Shown: in pieces, positions 1 to 11,198 of the stretch | Layout: each line of letters starts with the position of its first letter | How positions within the stretch are numbered: position 1 is the first letter of the stretch | Source: Thalassovita sp. | Lineage (GTDB): Bacteria; Pseudomonadota; Alphaproteobacteria; Rhodobacterales; Rhodobacteraceae | Direction: 5' to 3' | Assembly (NCBI RefSeq): GCF_963691685.1 | Contig: NZ_OY829290.1 | Span: 2,542,001 to 2,606,000, forward strand | DNA length: 64,000 nucleotides | Program-made: the position numbers and the translations under genes | Notes under the pieces: generated by a model | Told to the model about the DNA's origin: nothing | Databases searched by the model: none | The model's input: the letters and a program-made list of their open reading frames with translations, nothing else

Positions 1-3000
1 GCGCTGACCGTCACCGTGCCCGCGGTGCCGGCACCGATGTTGCTCAGCTCTGCCGTGGTTTCGCCGGTCACCGTGTTGATCGAATTGGCTCCGCCGCCCG
101 CAAGCGCAATCCCCGTGGCCCCACCTGCCGCAAGCGCGACCGAGGCCGCCACGGAGGTCGAAGAAATATCCAACCGGTCGCCACCGCGTTCGGTCTTGGC
201 CAGAACCTCCATCGCGCCGCTGCCGGCATCCAAAGCGCCCGCGGCGCTGAAGCCGGTGATCCGCGCCACGGTTTTGGCGTCAATTTCATTGACGGAAACA
301 CCCACCGCGATCGAAAGCGCCACATTGGTGCCGCCGCCAAAGGCCACAGCCACGGCGGCAGATCCGATCACAGCAGTGATGCGCGACAGGTTCACCGCCT
401 CAACATGGATGCCGTTGGCCACGACCTGATGGGCGCTGCTGCTGCCACTGACCTCCGCCAGGGATGAGGTGGAGCCATAGTTGCCCGCCCCGGCCCCTGC
501 GCCTGCTGCTGACAGGCCAAACCCGCTGGAGGCCGCGACCGCAACCGATGCTGCCAGAACCACGGCCCGGATCGCCTGATCGGCAACCGCGTCCACCGCC
601 AAGGCGCCATCGAGCACAACCGAACTGTCTGCCACCCGCGCTGCCACCACGTAATCCGAAGTATCGCTGAGCCCCGCAATGGTGCGGTTCAGCCCGGTGG
701 TGACGTTGTTTGCCGCTGCAATCCCCAGCGCAAAGGACAGGCTGCCCTTGTCACCGGCCGTGACCGAAACGGCGATGCCCACCACAACGGCGGTGATGTC
801 GGCCTCGCCATCGGCGTTGACCTTCATGTCATCCGCGCCGCTGATCGTTGCCCCGCTGACCACCGCATAGGTGGCCCCGGCAATGGTGTTGCCCGATCCG
901 GCGCCGCCACCGGCGAAGCTGACCGCGCCATGGGTGCCGGCAATGGCCGCTGCCAGTGAGACCGAAACGATCCCGGCGGTGTTTTCCGCATCAACGTAGA
1001 TGTTGTTGGTTTTTGCGCCGCCACTGGCCGTCACCGTGCCCGAGAGCCGCGCGCCCACCTCACCCGAGACCTTGTTCACCGCAGCGGAGAAGCCAACCGC
1101 GCCGCCGCCCAATGCACCACCAATCGCAACTGAGGCGCCAAGCGCCACCGCGACAATATCCGCATCATTGCGAGCCAGAACGCCCAGATCCGCCTCATTC
1201 TGCAGGTTGATCGTGGCTGTACCGACCTCAGCGATCACCGAGCTGTCGATGTTGGAATAGGCCACACTGCCTGCCACGGCCACCGCAATGGGAGAATCCG
1301 GCCCCACAGCGCCAGCCGCACCAACAGAGACCACAACGATACCGCTGGCATCATCGGCCTTAACCAGCAGGCCCTTGGTCTGCCCGGTCTCCCCATTGGT
1401 GATGGCGGTGGTTTCGTCATTGGTCAGGGTCAGCGTTGCACCGCCGGTGACCTTGGCGCTGATCTCCCGGTCGACCTCGGTATAGGCCAGGTTAAAGCCG
1501 ATCCCGACCATTTTGGAACCACCGCCCGCCGCGGTGATATTGACCATCTGCGAGCGCAGATCGGTTTTATCCAATGCATTGTCATCCTGGCTGAAGGCAT
1601 CATCGCCCAGCCCATCAATGGCGGCATCCAGATAGGCGTTATCCGTGCCCGCCCCAACGGGTTTCACCGATCCCGCTGTCACCTGCACCAGCCCTGAGGC
1701 GGTGATCGACACCGGCCCGTTGATGGTTGAGGTGATCGACCGGTTGCTGGTGATGGTGCCAAAGGCCGCGCCAACACCGCCGAAATCCAGACCAACCCCC
1801 AAAGCCCCCGCGATGGAGACAACCGAGGAACTGTCCTGCGCGGCGACGGTCAGATCCCGCACGCTCCAGGTTTTGGCCGTAGTAGGCGCAACCGAGGTGG
1901 TCACATCGCCGTTCACCGTGGTCACGGCGACAGAACCGCCAAGCGCAAAGCCGCCGGATCCCGCACCGCCAATGGCAACGGTGACATTGGTCTGATCTGC
2001 CCGCGCGATGATCGAGGCATCCTGCGTCATGGTGACGGTGCCATGCACCGCCGCGCTGACCGGTGTGTCGACGATGGTGACCGCGATCCCTGCACCACCT
2101 GCCCCGCCTTTGCCCGGGTCAAAGGCCACGCCAACGCCGCCCGCAATTGTGGTGTGGTCCGAGACATCCACCGCCTCAACCCGGAGGGAGCCGTCGCCGG
2201 CAAGGGTGCTGGCCTCATCCACCAGAACCTTGGTGCCGACGTCATTGCGGTTGACCGCTGCGCTGCCGGCAAGTGCCAGGCTCTTTGACACCGCAACCCC
2301 AACCGCGATGGAAACCATGGTCAGGTCGCTGGTTGCGATAGTCGACAACAGGCCTGAGCCGCTGTTGAGCGTGGAGCCGGTGAGCAAAACCTCGGTGCCG
2401 CGGGTCTGGCTGGCATCGTTTTCCGCCTCAGCCGCGATATTGACCGCAATGGCAACACCCACCGCGGTCGCGCCAGAGGACACTGCAATGCCGCCCGCCG
2501 TGGCCGACAGGGCGCTTTCGTCAAAGGCGGTCAGCGCAATAGCGCCGCTGCCCGACACATCGATGGTGCTGCCGGTGGCCTCAACCACCGTGCTGGCGCG
2601 ATAGACGTTGATCGCCACCATGCCCACACCCGCACCGGCCGCATTGGCACCGGTTGAGACAGCCACGCCGAAGCTGAGGTTCACCAGCGTGAGCGAGTTC
2701 ACAGACAGCGCGTTCAGCGATGCGGCCTCAATCCCCGATCCCATGACCACATGGTCCAGATGGGTTTCCACCAGGCTGTCGATCACCGCAATCCCTAGCG
2801 AGACGCCAACACCCGCCGTGGTGCCATAGGCCACAGCCCCTGAGATATGCAACCAAAGCGCGTCATTGCGCGCCGAGATATCGGCCGCCGTGGCGCTGCC
2901 CAGCGTGATCTGCGCGGTTGAGCTGCCGAAAAGGCCCGCATCAACCTCTGTGCGCGCAACCGTCACGGTGACAGATCCTGCAACCCCAACACCTTTGGCG

Positions 3001-6000
3001 CCTTTGGCGGCGGCCACACCTGCGGCCAGGCTGAAGTAACCGGAATTGTCCCGCGCCCGCATGGTCAGCGTGCCGGCACTCAGCAGCATCGCGGTGCTGC
3101 CAGCGGTCGCAATGCGGCTGTCGATTTCTTTCTGACTGTCGATCACCACAAAGGCGCCTGCCACGCCCACACCGTTCTGTGTGGCGGTCATCGCCCCGGC
3201 GCCGGCCACCAGAATGCGGTTTGCGGTGTCTTCGGCCTTGGTGGTCAGGGTGGTGGCGGTCAGCTGCGCCAGCCCTTCGATCTTGGTTTTGACGTAGATG
3301 CCTTCTTCATAGCCGATGGCAGAACCCGACACGGCAAAGCCCGAGTTGGACTGCGCCGCGCCCTGTGACACGCCCGCGGGCAAGGCCCCGGCCACGCCGC
3401 CGGATCCGGCCGCGCTGCTGCTGGAGGGCGCGCCTGCCCCACCGGAGGCATCCGGCGGTGCCGGTGTTGCCACCGCGGCCGCAATGGCACCTGTGATGAT
3501 CGCACCGGACACGGTTGCATCCATGCTCATGGTGCCACCGACCGAGAAGGTGCCGCCGCCGCTGCCTTCGACCAGAACCTCAGCATGGCGATCGCTGAGG
3601 ACGGTGACGCCAGACAGGCCGACCGAGGTGCCGTTGGACGCCGAAACCGCCCCGGCAAATTGCACGATTGTGGTGGTCTCGGTCGCGTCCAGATCCAGAT
3701 TGCCCGCCAGGGTGATCATCGCACCCGAGTCGATCTTGGTGATCGCCGAACTGTCGATTGTCGTGTGGTTCCACGACCCGTTGACTGACACGGAGGAGCC
3801 TTTGCCGCCCGCCGCTGCCAGGCCAAAGTTCAGATGGGTGGCGCTGCTGTCAGAGGTCAGGTTGTTGGCAATGATGACCGCATCGCCAATTGTTGCGTTG
3901 GCATGGGTGCGTTCCAGCAGGACCGAAATCGCCGCGCCCACCGCATTTTCCGTATCCCCACTGCCCAGCGGGTTCTGCACCGGCTGCGACTTGCTGAGCG
4001 AGGATTTGTGTTTGCTGTAGAAGGAGCCCATCCCCTGACGGAACCCCTTGTTGCGCGAAAATGCACTGCTGTCGCCGGCGGTTGGCCCAAAGGGCGCAAA
4101 GTTACCATGCAGGGCGATCATGTCATTTTGCGCAGATGCACTGACGTTTACATCATGGCCACTGCCCACGGTGCCCGCGTCCTGCCCATCGGCGCTGACC
4201 ACAACCTTGGCGCCATTTGCGATGGTGGCGTTGGCCTCATAGTCCAGATCCAGAACGGACAGGGAAATGGCCACACCAACAACCGAACCACGCGCGAAGC
4301 TTTGACCCCAGACGTCAAACAGGTTGGCCGCCAGACCGAAGTTATCGTCCACATAGTTGGCCGCGCCGCCGATCACCGAAATCGCGGTGCCGGTGGGCGT
4401 GATTTCCGCCCAGAAACTGGGATCGTTATACTGTTCCTCGGCCAGGTTGATCTGGGTCTGGGCCACTTCGGCCTTATAGCGTTTGTCCCCCACCTCAACC
4501 ACATCGCCTGCGCCCACATCCACAACGCCATCGGCAATGGTGGTATCGCCCTGCTGAACCGTGCCGTTGTCCACCTTGAAATCTGGCGCTGCCGCTGCAT
4601 CCAGAACCGGCGCCACAAGGTTCGCACCCCAAAGGCCCAACGGATCGATCTTGTTTTCAGACTTGGCCGTCACGCTGACCGCCCCTTGCGCCCGCAGCGT
4701 GGTGGTGCCGGTGATGGTGGCGTCTGCATCAATGTCCATGATGCCGACGTTCACTGCCAGGCTGACCCCGGCCTTGGAGGAACCTGCGCCCGCATCCCCC
4801 TCGTTTGAGCTGAGCGCGGTTGTGGTCATCTTGGGCCGCACCGCTGCGGTGCCGACCACGCTGGTGGTGCCGCCAACCTTGATCAGGCTGGTGGCGCTGT
4901 CATCGCCCAGATAGGCATCCACATTGTCCTTATCGACCAGAATGCCGATCGCGCCCGAAACCTGCACCGTGGGCTGCACAGGCGCCGCTTCGTATTTGCT
5001 GTTCAGCCATTTGAACAAGCCGCCGGGCTTTTCCCGGGCCGCCGCCCCTTTGGACACCGCAATGCTGATCGCCGGTGTGAAGGGCAGCGCGTTTGAGACC
5101 GCATCGTTCAGATAGTTGCCCGTGCCCAGGGTGCCGGTGGCCGCGCTGGCCGAAACACCCATCGTCATATAGGGCAGAATGAAGCCGATTTTCTTTTCCA
5201 GTGAGGCCTTCATGGTTGTGGCCTGCACCACCAGATTGCCGTCTACTGTCAGATCCGCACCGCTGACCCGGGCCGAGGTGTTGTTGATCCCCACCTCAAC
5301 CGCCAGACCAAGGGTAAAGACCCCATCCACCGCCGAAGCGGCGCCGCCTTCGGTCTGGATCCGTTCGATTGTATCTGAGGTGACGCGCAGATCGCCCTCA
5401 ACGGTAGAACCTGAAGCCGCCGCAACAGTGACGTTGTTGTTGACCAGATTGATGGTCACACCAATGCCGATACCAATCCCGGCCAACCCGCCGCTGTCCG
5501 CCAGCGCTGCGGTCGACATATCCACGACCGAACGCACATCCATATCGCCTGATATATCCAGCAGACTGTCGATCTTGATGGTGTGATAGGCCTCACTCAG
5601 ACCAAACGCCAGACCAGCAAGAACCGCAATCGGCTTGGCTGAGCTGATCGTCTCAGTCGCGGCGCGCACATCAAAATTGCCCTCGGTCCCGGTGCCGGTG
5701 GTGACAAATTGCGAATGTTCCGTGGCGGTCAGCGAAACATTCGACAGCACCCGCGCATTGGCCGAAATCAGCGCCAGACTTTCCAGAAGATCCAGGAAGT
5801 CCTGGCCAAATTCTGCAAGGTAATCCAGGAACTTAGGATCCGATGTTTCATCACCGGTGGAGACATCCTTGGGCGGCAGTTTGCCGGCGCGCATGTCGAT
5901 CCGGATGTTGCGGCCTTCGACCACAGCCATGCCGGATCCGCTGCCAGCAGCGCCGAAGGTGTAATCAATGTCAAAGGACTGGATCTGGTAGAAACCCGAG

Positions 6001-9000
6001 GTCCAGCGCCGGTCCTCATTGCGGGCGACGAAGAACACATCGCCCGTGCTGGCAATCCGGGTGCCGCGGAACTGGCTGAAATTGGTGGTTTCAAAGATCA
6101 GACGGTTGGTTTCAGGCGTGCCGCCGGTCTGAACGATATCAGCAGACACAACAATGGAGTCCGCCTGGAATTTGACCACACCACCGGCGGTAAAGTTGGT
6201 ATTGGCGCCAAAGGTGATCTCATTGCTGACGCTGTCATCCACGCGGGTGAGGCGCAGATCCTCTGCCAGCATCGGCACTGCACCAAAGGTGATCGGATCG
6301 GTGATCCCTGCCGCCGAGGTGGACAGATCACCGGTGACCGTGCCGCTCAACTCAACAATGACCTGATCGTCATCCGGGGTGGCTGCCCCACCGCTGAGGC
6401 TGAGGCCCAAGGGGATCCCGTTGCCATCAACCACCACGGTGTTGGCGCCGGCGCTTTTGGTGATCGTGTCTGCACCGCCGCCGGTGCGATAGAGGAAATC
6501 GCCGGTCCAGCTGCCCGCGTCGACATTTTGCGCCGTCGCATCGCCGCGCGCCTCAATCAGTTCGATCCCGTTGTAGCTGTCCGTGCCACTTGCCGAACTG
6601 GCATTGGCGGCCCCGATGGTGATCGCCCCGGTGATGGCGCTGCGCGACAGCAGCAGATGGTCATAGCCCGCACCGCCGGTGATATTGTCCGTCCCCGCAC
6701 CCGCGATGATCAGGTCATCGCCGGCAGAGCCCGTGAGCGTGTCATCCCCCGCCGCACCGTCGATCAGAACCGAGGTGCCGCTGGACAGCCCAGCTGTCAC
6801 CGTCGCGCCTGAGAAAGTCATCCCTGAGAGGCCCAAAGCCTCCAGCATGGAGGTATCGACGTAGATATTCTGAGGTGTGCCGGAATTGCCCTGCGCGGTG
6901 CTATCGGTGACCTCCACCCCTTCGAACCGCAGCGCCCCCGCCCCAGTGAGAGAGGAGGTGATGACCAATGCGCCGCCGCTGATCGTGGCGGTCAGCCCGT
7001 TGACCGCGTTGAAGGCATCCAGCACATCCTGCATGGTTTCGGCCAGAACGGTCAGATCAACGTAGGCTTCGGTGCCGTCGGGGTGGATCACCTTCAGGTC
7101 ATAGGCGCGTTCGCCGGTGTCAAAGCTGCTGGTAACCGGCGTCCCGGAGGAGCTGTCGACCACCTCAATCGCGTCATTGTCCAAGGACCGGATCGGCAGA
7201 CCCGCACCGTTGTTTAGTGTCGACAAACGCGTTGCCGCTGTCAGCTCACCCGCCGCCAGTCCCGAGGCATCCAGCGTGTCCGCCCCGGCGGTGCCGATCA
7301 GCACATAGTCTTCGAACCCTTCATGGTTCACCGCGCCGCTGGTCAGCGCCAGGGTGGTGTTGCTCAACGTTTGTGTGGTGTGGCCAGTGGCGGTCAGCCG
7401 GTCAAACCCTTCGCCGCCTTTCAGCACCACATCGGCACTCAGCGTGCCGGTGCCGGTGACCACAATGAAATCATTGCCTTCGCCCAAATCAGCGCTGTCA
7501 TCCGCGCCGAGCGTCACATGGTCAATCCGGTCAGAGCCAGTGATCGACACCGCGCCGCTCCAGCCATCTACAACGGCCCAGCCAGGCATATCGATCTGGA
7601 AGGTGAAATCTGCCTGTTCGATTCCCGTCACCGTTTCGCGCGCAACACCGCCACGGGTGCCGACAACGATGGTGGCCGCGGTGTCAAACGGCGTCTCAGA
7701 TCCACCGGAGGGCGTGTGCGATCCGGTGGCGCGCATCGCCAGCCCCAGATCCCGACCACCCCAGCCGTGTTTGAACGCAATCTCAATCCCGGTCAGCAGC
7801 CCGGTGCCATCCCGGGTGGTGCTGACCTCATAGGCCTGGATGTCAAACAGCTGCATCGCCTGCACCGCAGCCTGCACCTCAAAATCCGTAGCGGCAAAGC
7901 CAAGCGCGGTTGAGGTTAGCTGCACCCCATCCAGCCCGGTGATCTTCAGCCGGAAACTGTCATCCGTGCCGGTCGACGCGGGCAGCGCCACCGTCATCGT
8001 GTAATCAGTGTCCGTGTCCCGGTCGTGGAACAGCCCGCCGCTGGTCAGGTCATAACCGCGGAAGCCATCCTCACGCAGGACATCGCCGGTGCCGGTGCCG
8101 CCATCAAAGCTGTCAAAGCCATCGCCACCGCTCAGCGTGTCATCCTGCGACCCGCCGGTCAGGATGTCATCGCCGCCATTACCAGACAGAACCACGCTGG
8201 CCCGCGTCAGGGCACTTGCATTAAAGGTGTTGGCGTTTTCATCGCCAAACAGGCGCACCTCATCGAAGGAACCGATCAGCGTGTCGGTGAAATCACTGCC
8301 CCGCGCCACCGCGATATCCGTCGCACCGCTATCGCCCACGGTCCAGTTGCCGCTGGCCTCTTCGGCCAGATAATAGGCCCCGGCCGAGCCGTTGTTGGTC
8401 AGCGTGTCCGACCCATCGGAAGACAGGAAGCCGTTTTCAGCGCCCAAACCGCTGCTCAGCACATCCGCGCCGCTGCCGCCCTGCAGCACGGTGCTGCCGG
8501 AAAATACGCTGGCGTTAATGGTAACACCGGTGGTGTCACCCGTGGCCAGAATGACCGCCCGGCTGATATCTGAAATGGTGGCCACGCCATTTGCAGTGCT
8601 GTTGCTCTGGCTGACGTTTGTGTTGGTCAGGGTGACCGTGCCCGCCGCGCTGCGGTAGCCCAGCGTGTTGGTGCCGGTGCCGCCGATTGCCACAGCGCCA
8701 TCCAGCGCCTCAAGACCCAGAAGGTCATCGCCTGCCAGGGCTTCGATCCGGGTGGTTGCCAGATTGCCGAGGAGTGAATCGTTTTTGCTGGTGCCCAACA
8801 GCGTGTTCACATCGCCGGTAAAACTTTCAAAACCAGAGGCATAGCCGGTCATCAGGTCGACAATGACGTCGCCATCATATTCGCTGAACGCGCCGCTGGC
8901 ATCGGAATAGGCCAGGGTCAGGTGACGGCTGCCACTGTTCTGGCCACGCGCCACATTGGTATAGGCCAGCGCACCGCTGCCCATCAGCACAGCACCCTCA

Positions 9001-11165
9001 TAGACGCTGACCACCTGCCAGGTGATCGGATCCGCGCCTGCGCCGATGTTCATCACCAAGATATCTTCGTCCCCGCTGGCACCTTGGCCTTCGATGGTTT
9101 CGACATTGGCAAAGCTGGCCGTTGCACCCTGCGCGGTGGTGCCATCCAGAACGGTGCTGAAGGTGCCGTCGGCCCCGTTGCTATCAAGGTTGGTGACCTC
9201 AAAGCGGCTGTTCAGCGGATCCGTGACCTGCCAGCTGCCGACCGGCAGATTGGTGACCGGATCGCGGGTGATCTCAACCCCATTGGCGTCATAGATGGGC
9301 TCCGGCGTGGTGGGATCGTCATCATCCACATAGGCGTAGCTGTCTGAACGCGCGTCCAGATCGCCCTTCAGCACATCCGCTCCGGCGCCGGCGTCAACAC
9401 TCACCGCGCCGGTAAATCGGGTCAGCGTGATGGTATCCGCGCCCGCACCGGTTTCGATCAGGGTGGTGTCGGCGGCGGCGATGATGTCATCCTCACCAGA
9501 GCCGGTTTTGACCCCGGTGAACCCTGCAATCCCGACAAAGGCACTGGCAGATCCCTGCTGGAAATCGACCGAAACGTCATAGGCCAATGTGCTGTAATCA
9601 AGGATGGACCCCGCCACGGTGGCGGTCAGATACTCAATATCGTCGGCCACCAGAACCGAGGTGCCACCAGACACGCGCGCGATATCCAGCGTTGCGTTTT
9701 CCTCATCGCCTTTGATCAGCACCGCCATGGCGTTGGTGTCTGACAGGATCAACCGGTCATCGGCATCGCCGCCGCGGATTTCATCAACGCCGCTCAGCTG
9801 CGCGGTCTGGGTCAGGTCCACCCAGGTGTTGGCATCAGCTGGCGTCGCCGGATTGGTGGTATATTCAAAGAAATCAAGGGTGATCGCCGCCTCAGGATTG
9901 CCCGTCGCGCTGAAGCTGGTCACATCCCATTGCAGCAGATCATCGGTGCCATAGGCCACGTCATAGCCGCCCCGCAGGGTGAAATCGACGCCCTGCGCCG
10001 CCCGCGCCAGATCCATCCCATCGGTGCCGGTAAAGGCTGAGATACCGCGGGTGTCCAGCATCAGCGGACTTTGACGGCTGCTGTCACCGGCCTCATAAAG
10101 TCGCAGCTCACCACTTTCGGCGTTGATATCCGCGCCGGTCTGACTGGCACTGCGGGCCTCGGAGGAGAGGTTCAGGTGCGTCTGCCCCTGCCCCTTCAGC
10201 CCTTCGGCGCCCTGAAATGTAATCCCGCTGCGGGTCAGCGTGGTTTCTGAGGCATCCCAGGTGAGCGCCCATTCATTGGCCCCGCTGGTCCGGTCGGCCA
10301 GAATATCGCGGCTGCTGTTGCCATCGATACTGGTCACGCCTGAAAAGCTGAGGAACTGATCGCGGCTGCCACCCTCATAGGTGACGCGGCTGTCAAGGGT
10401 GCGGTCCCCGGCGCTGGGGTTGGTCATGTCGCCTGTTGGCGCCAGCATGGCCAGTTCACCGCTGAACCCGGTGCCATCGCTGCTGTCGAGCGACCACACC
10501 AACCCTTCGCTGACCGAAGGGCCAATGATCTGGTCACTGCCGCCCTGCATCGAGACGTCAAACTGTACGCCCTCATGCAATGACAGAACAGACTGGTCGA
10601 TCACCAGCCGGTTGTTGCCGCTGCTGCCGGTGATGTTCAGCACGTCGATCAGGGTGCTGGTTTCATCCCAGTCGCCCGTCACAACCCGTTTTTGGCCATC
10701 AATCTCAACGATGCGACGTTCGGCGATGACATTGCTGCCGGTGGCTGAAACGCCCTGGATCAACTGCAGGCGGTGTTCTTTCTGGCTGTCCGGCGCATCG
10801 GCGGTGCCGCGGTTATATTCAACCTCCACCACCCGCAGGGTTGCATCACTGTTGCCCGCGGCAAAGGACATGGCGGCGCTGATCGGATCGCCGGAGAGCA
10901 GGACACGCGGTTCCAGCGCGTCAATGCCGCTGCGTTTCTTGCGCAGCACATGTTTGGACCGGCGGGCAGGTTTGGCAAAGAGGCCACGCGCCCAGCTGTT
11001 CAGAAACTGCGACAATCGTCCGGCCCCATCCTGTGTGGTGGGATCGGCGGAAGGATCAAGGGTGGGATCAGGCTGTGGCAAGGCCAGACCGTGAGAGACA
11101 GAAGCGCCTTTGGCGACCACTTTCGTGGCCGCCTTGCGGTCTTTGTTTCTAAACGTCTTACTCAC
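1..11165 (-). CDS. Giant LEPR-XLL repeat protein, C-terminus beyond window
   Basis: One minus-strand frame is open from a GTG at 11163-11165 to the left edge, giving at least 3,721 residues. The GTG is preceded by a GGGGAGG ribosome site about 9 bases upstream. Residues 1-80 are basic and lack a classical signal peptide. Residues 84-94 read LEPRVLLSGDP, the LEPR-XLL signature found at the N-terminus of giant, probably secreted or surface proteins. The first half carries acidic Gly/Asp repeats of RTX type (LSGNGGDDILTGG near 8150; DDTLTGSAGDDLI near 6720), which in known families bind calcium outside the cell. From about 5800 downward the protein is a long run of Ala/Gly/Val-rich beta-strand repeats with alternating polarity, typical of fibrous adhesins. 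The SapC and TolC-like genes upstream on the same strand suggest type I export. Adhesin function is inference. Long plus-strand frames here are shadows. Confidence 0.88.
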   Translation of the reverse strand, partial: MSKTFRNKDRKAATKVVAKGASVSHGLALPQPDPTLDPSADPTTQDGAGRLSQFLNSWARGLFAKPARRSKHVLRKKRSGIDALEPRVLLSGDPISAAMSFAAGNSDATLRVVEVEYNRGTADAPDSQKEHRLQLIQGVSATGSNVIAERRIVEIDGQKRVVTGDWDETSTLIDVLNITGSSGNNRLVIDQSVLSLHEGVQFDVSMQGGSDQIIGPSVSEGLVWSLDSSDGTGFSGELAMLAPTGDMTNPSAGDRTLDSRVTYEGGSRDQFLSFSGVTSIDGNSSRDILADRTSGANEWALTWDASETTLTRSGITFQGAEGLKGQGQTHLNLSSEARSASQTGADINAESGELRLYEAGDSSRQSPLMLDTRGISAFTGTDGMDLARAAQGVDFTLRGGYDVAYGTDDLLQWDVTSFSATGNPEAAITLDFFEYTTNPATPADANTWVDLTQTAQLSGVDEIRGGDADDRLILSDTNAMAVLIKGDEENATLDIARVSGGTSVLVADDIEYLTATVAGSILDYSTLAYDVSVDFQQGSASAFVGIAGFTGVKTGSGEDDIIAAADTTLIETGAGADTITLTRFTGAVSVDAGAGADVLKGDLDARSDSYAYVDDDDPTTPEPIYDANGVEITRDPVTNLPVGSWQVTDPLNSRFEVTNLDSNGADGTFSTVLDGTTAQGATASFANVETIEGQGASGDEDILVMNIGAGADPITWQVVSVYEGAVLMGSGALAYTNVARGQNSGSRHLTLAYSDASGAFSEYDGDVIVDLMTGYASGFESFTGDVNTLLGTSKNDSLLGNLATTRIEALAGDDLLGLEALDGAVAIGGTGTNTLGYRSAAGTVTLTNTNVSQSNSTANGVATISDISRAVILATGDTTGVTINASVFSGSTVLQGGSGADVLSSGLGAENGFLSSDGSDTLTNNGSAGAYYLAEEASGNWTVGDSGATDIAVARGSDFTDTLIGSFDEVRLFGDENANTFNASALTRASVVLSGNGGDDILTGGSQDDTLSGGDGFDSFDGGTGTGDVLREDGFRGYDLTSGGLFHDRDTDTDYTMTVALPASTGTDDSFRLKITGLDGVQLTSTALGFAATDFEVQAAVQAMQLFDIQAYEVSTTRDGTGLLTGIEIAFKHGWGGRDLGLAMRATGSHTPSGGSETPFDTAATIVVGTRGGVARETVTGIEQADFTFQIDMPGWAVVDGWSGAVSITGSDRIDHVTLGADDSADLGEGNDFIVVTGTGTLSADVVLKGGEGFDRLTATGHTTQTLSNTTLALTSGAVNHEGFEDYVLIGTAGADTLDASGLAAGELTAATRLSTLNNGAGLPIRSLDNDAIEVVDSSSGTPVTSSFDTGERAYDLKVIHPDGTEAYVDLTVLAETMQDVLDAFNAVNGLTATISGGALVITSSLTGAGALRFEGVEVTDSTAQGNSGTPQNIYVDTSMLEALGLSGMTFSGATVTAGLSSGTSVLIDGAAGDDTLTGSAGDDLIIAGAGTDNITGGAGYDHLLLSRSAITGAITIGAANASSASGTDSYNGIELIEARGDATAQNVDAGSWTGDFLYRTGGGADTITKSAGANTVVVDGNGIPLGLSLSGGAATPDDDQVIVELSGTVTGDLSTSAAGITDPITFGAVPMLAEDLRLTRVDDSVSNEITFGANTNFTAGGVVKFQADSIVVSADIVQTGGTPETNRLIFETTNFSQFRGTRIASTGDVFFVARNEDRRWTSGFYQIQSFDIDYTFGAAGSGSGMAVVEGRNIRIDMRAGKLPPKDVSTGDETSDPKFLDYLAEFGQDFLDLLESLALISANARVLSNVSLTATEHSQFVTTGTGTEGNFDVRAATETISSAKPIAVLAGLAFGLSEAYHTIKIDSLLDISGDMDVRSVVDMSTAALADSGGLAGIGIGIGVTINLVNNNVTVAAASGSTVEGDLRVTSDTIERIQTEGGAASAVDGVFTLGLAVEVGINNTSARVSGADLTVDGNLVVQATTMKASLEKKIGFILPYMTMGVSASAATGTLGTGNYLNDAVSNALPFTPAISIAVSKGAAAREKPGGLFKWLNSKYEAAPVQPTVQVSGAIGILVDKDNVDAYLGDDSATSLIKVGGTTSVVGTAAVRPKMTTTALSSNEGDAGAGSSKAGVSLAVNVGIMDIDADATITGTTTLRAQGAVSVTAKSENKIDPLGLWGANLVAPVLDAAAAPDFKVDNGTVQQGDTTIADGVVDVGAGDVVEVGDKRYKAEVAQTQINLAEEQYNDPSFWAEITPTGTAISVIGGAANYVDDNFGLAANLFDVWGQSFARGSVVGVAISLSVLDLDYEANATIANGAKVVVSADGQDAGTVGSGHDVNVSASAQNDMIALHGNFAPFGPTAGDSSAFSRNKGFRQGMGSFYSKHKSSLSKSQPVQNPLGSGDTENAVGAAISVLLERTHANATIGDAVIIANNLTSDSSATHLNFGLAAAGGKGSSVSVNGSWNHTTIDSSAITKIDSGAMITLAGNLDLDATETTTIVQFAGAVSASNGTSVGLSGVTVLSDRHAEVLVEGSGGGTFSVGGTMSMDATVSGAIITGAIAAAVATPAPPDASGGAGAPSSSSAAGSGGVAGALPAGVSQGAAQSNSGFAVSGSAIGYEEGIYVKTKIEGLAQLTATTLTTKAEDTANRILVAGAGAMTATQNGVGVAGAFVVIDSQKEIDSRIATAGSTAMLLSAGTLTMRARDNSGYFSLAAGVAAAKGAKGVGVAGSVTVTVARTEVDAGLFGSSTAQITLGSATAADISARNDALWLHISGAVAYGTTAGVGVSLGIAVIDSLVETHLDHVVMGSGIEAASLNALSVNSLTLVNLSFGVAVSTGANAAGAGVGMVAINVYRASTVVEATGSTIDVSGSGAIALTAFDESALSATAGGIAVSSGATAVGVAIAVNIAAEAENDASQTRGTEVLLTGSTLNSGSGLLSTIATSDLTMVSIAVGVAVSKSLALAGSAAVNRNDVGTKVLVDEASTLAGDGSLRVEAVDVSDHTTIAGGVGVAFDPGKGGAGGAGIAVTIVDTPVSAAVHGTVTMTQDASIIARADQTNVTVAIGGAGSGGFALGGSVAVTTVNGDVTTSVAPTTAKTWSVRDLTVAAQDSSSVVSIAGALGVGLDFGGVGAAFGTITSNRSITSTINGPVSITASGLVQVTAGSVKPVGAGTDNAYLDAAIDGLGDDAFSQDDNALDKTDLRSQMVNITAAGGGSKMVGIGFNLAYTEVDREISAKVTGGATLTLTNDETTAITNGETGQTKGLLVKADDASGIVVVSVGAAGAVGPDSPIAVAVAGSVAYSNIDSSVIAEVGTATINLQNEADLGVLARNDADIVAVALGASVAIGGALGGGAVGFSAAVNKVSGEVGARLSGTVTASGGAKTNNIYVDAENTAGIVSVSLAAAIAGTHGAVSFAGGGAGSGNTIAGATYAVVSGATISGADDMKVNADGEADITAVVVGIAVSVTAGDKGSLSFALGIAAANNVTTGLNRTIAGLSDTSDYVVAARVADSSVVLDGALAVDAVADQAIRAVVLAASVAVAASSGFGLSAAGAGAGAGNYGSTSSLAEVSGSSSAHQVVANGIHVEAVNLSRITAVIGSAAVAVAFGGGTNVALSIAVGVSVNEIDAKTVARITGFSAAGALDAGSGAMEVLAKTERGGDRLDISSTSVAASVALAAGGATGIALAGGGANSINTVTGETTAELSNIGAGTAGTVTVS

Positions 11166-11198
11166 GATCAAGCCTCCCCAGCAAGCGTGATGATCTAC

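Noticed and set aside
16..11094. Many plus-strand frames of 60-370 codons, such as 3834-4808 and 5709-6812
   Set aside because: They are antisense shadows of the giant LEPR-XLL gene: high GC, repetitive composition, no ribosome sites and no recognisable domains.
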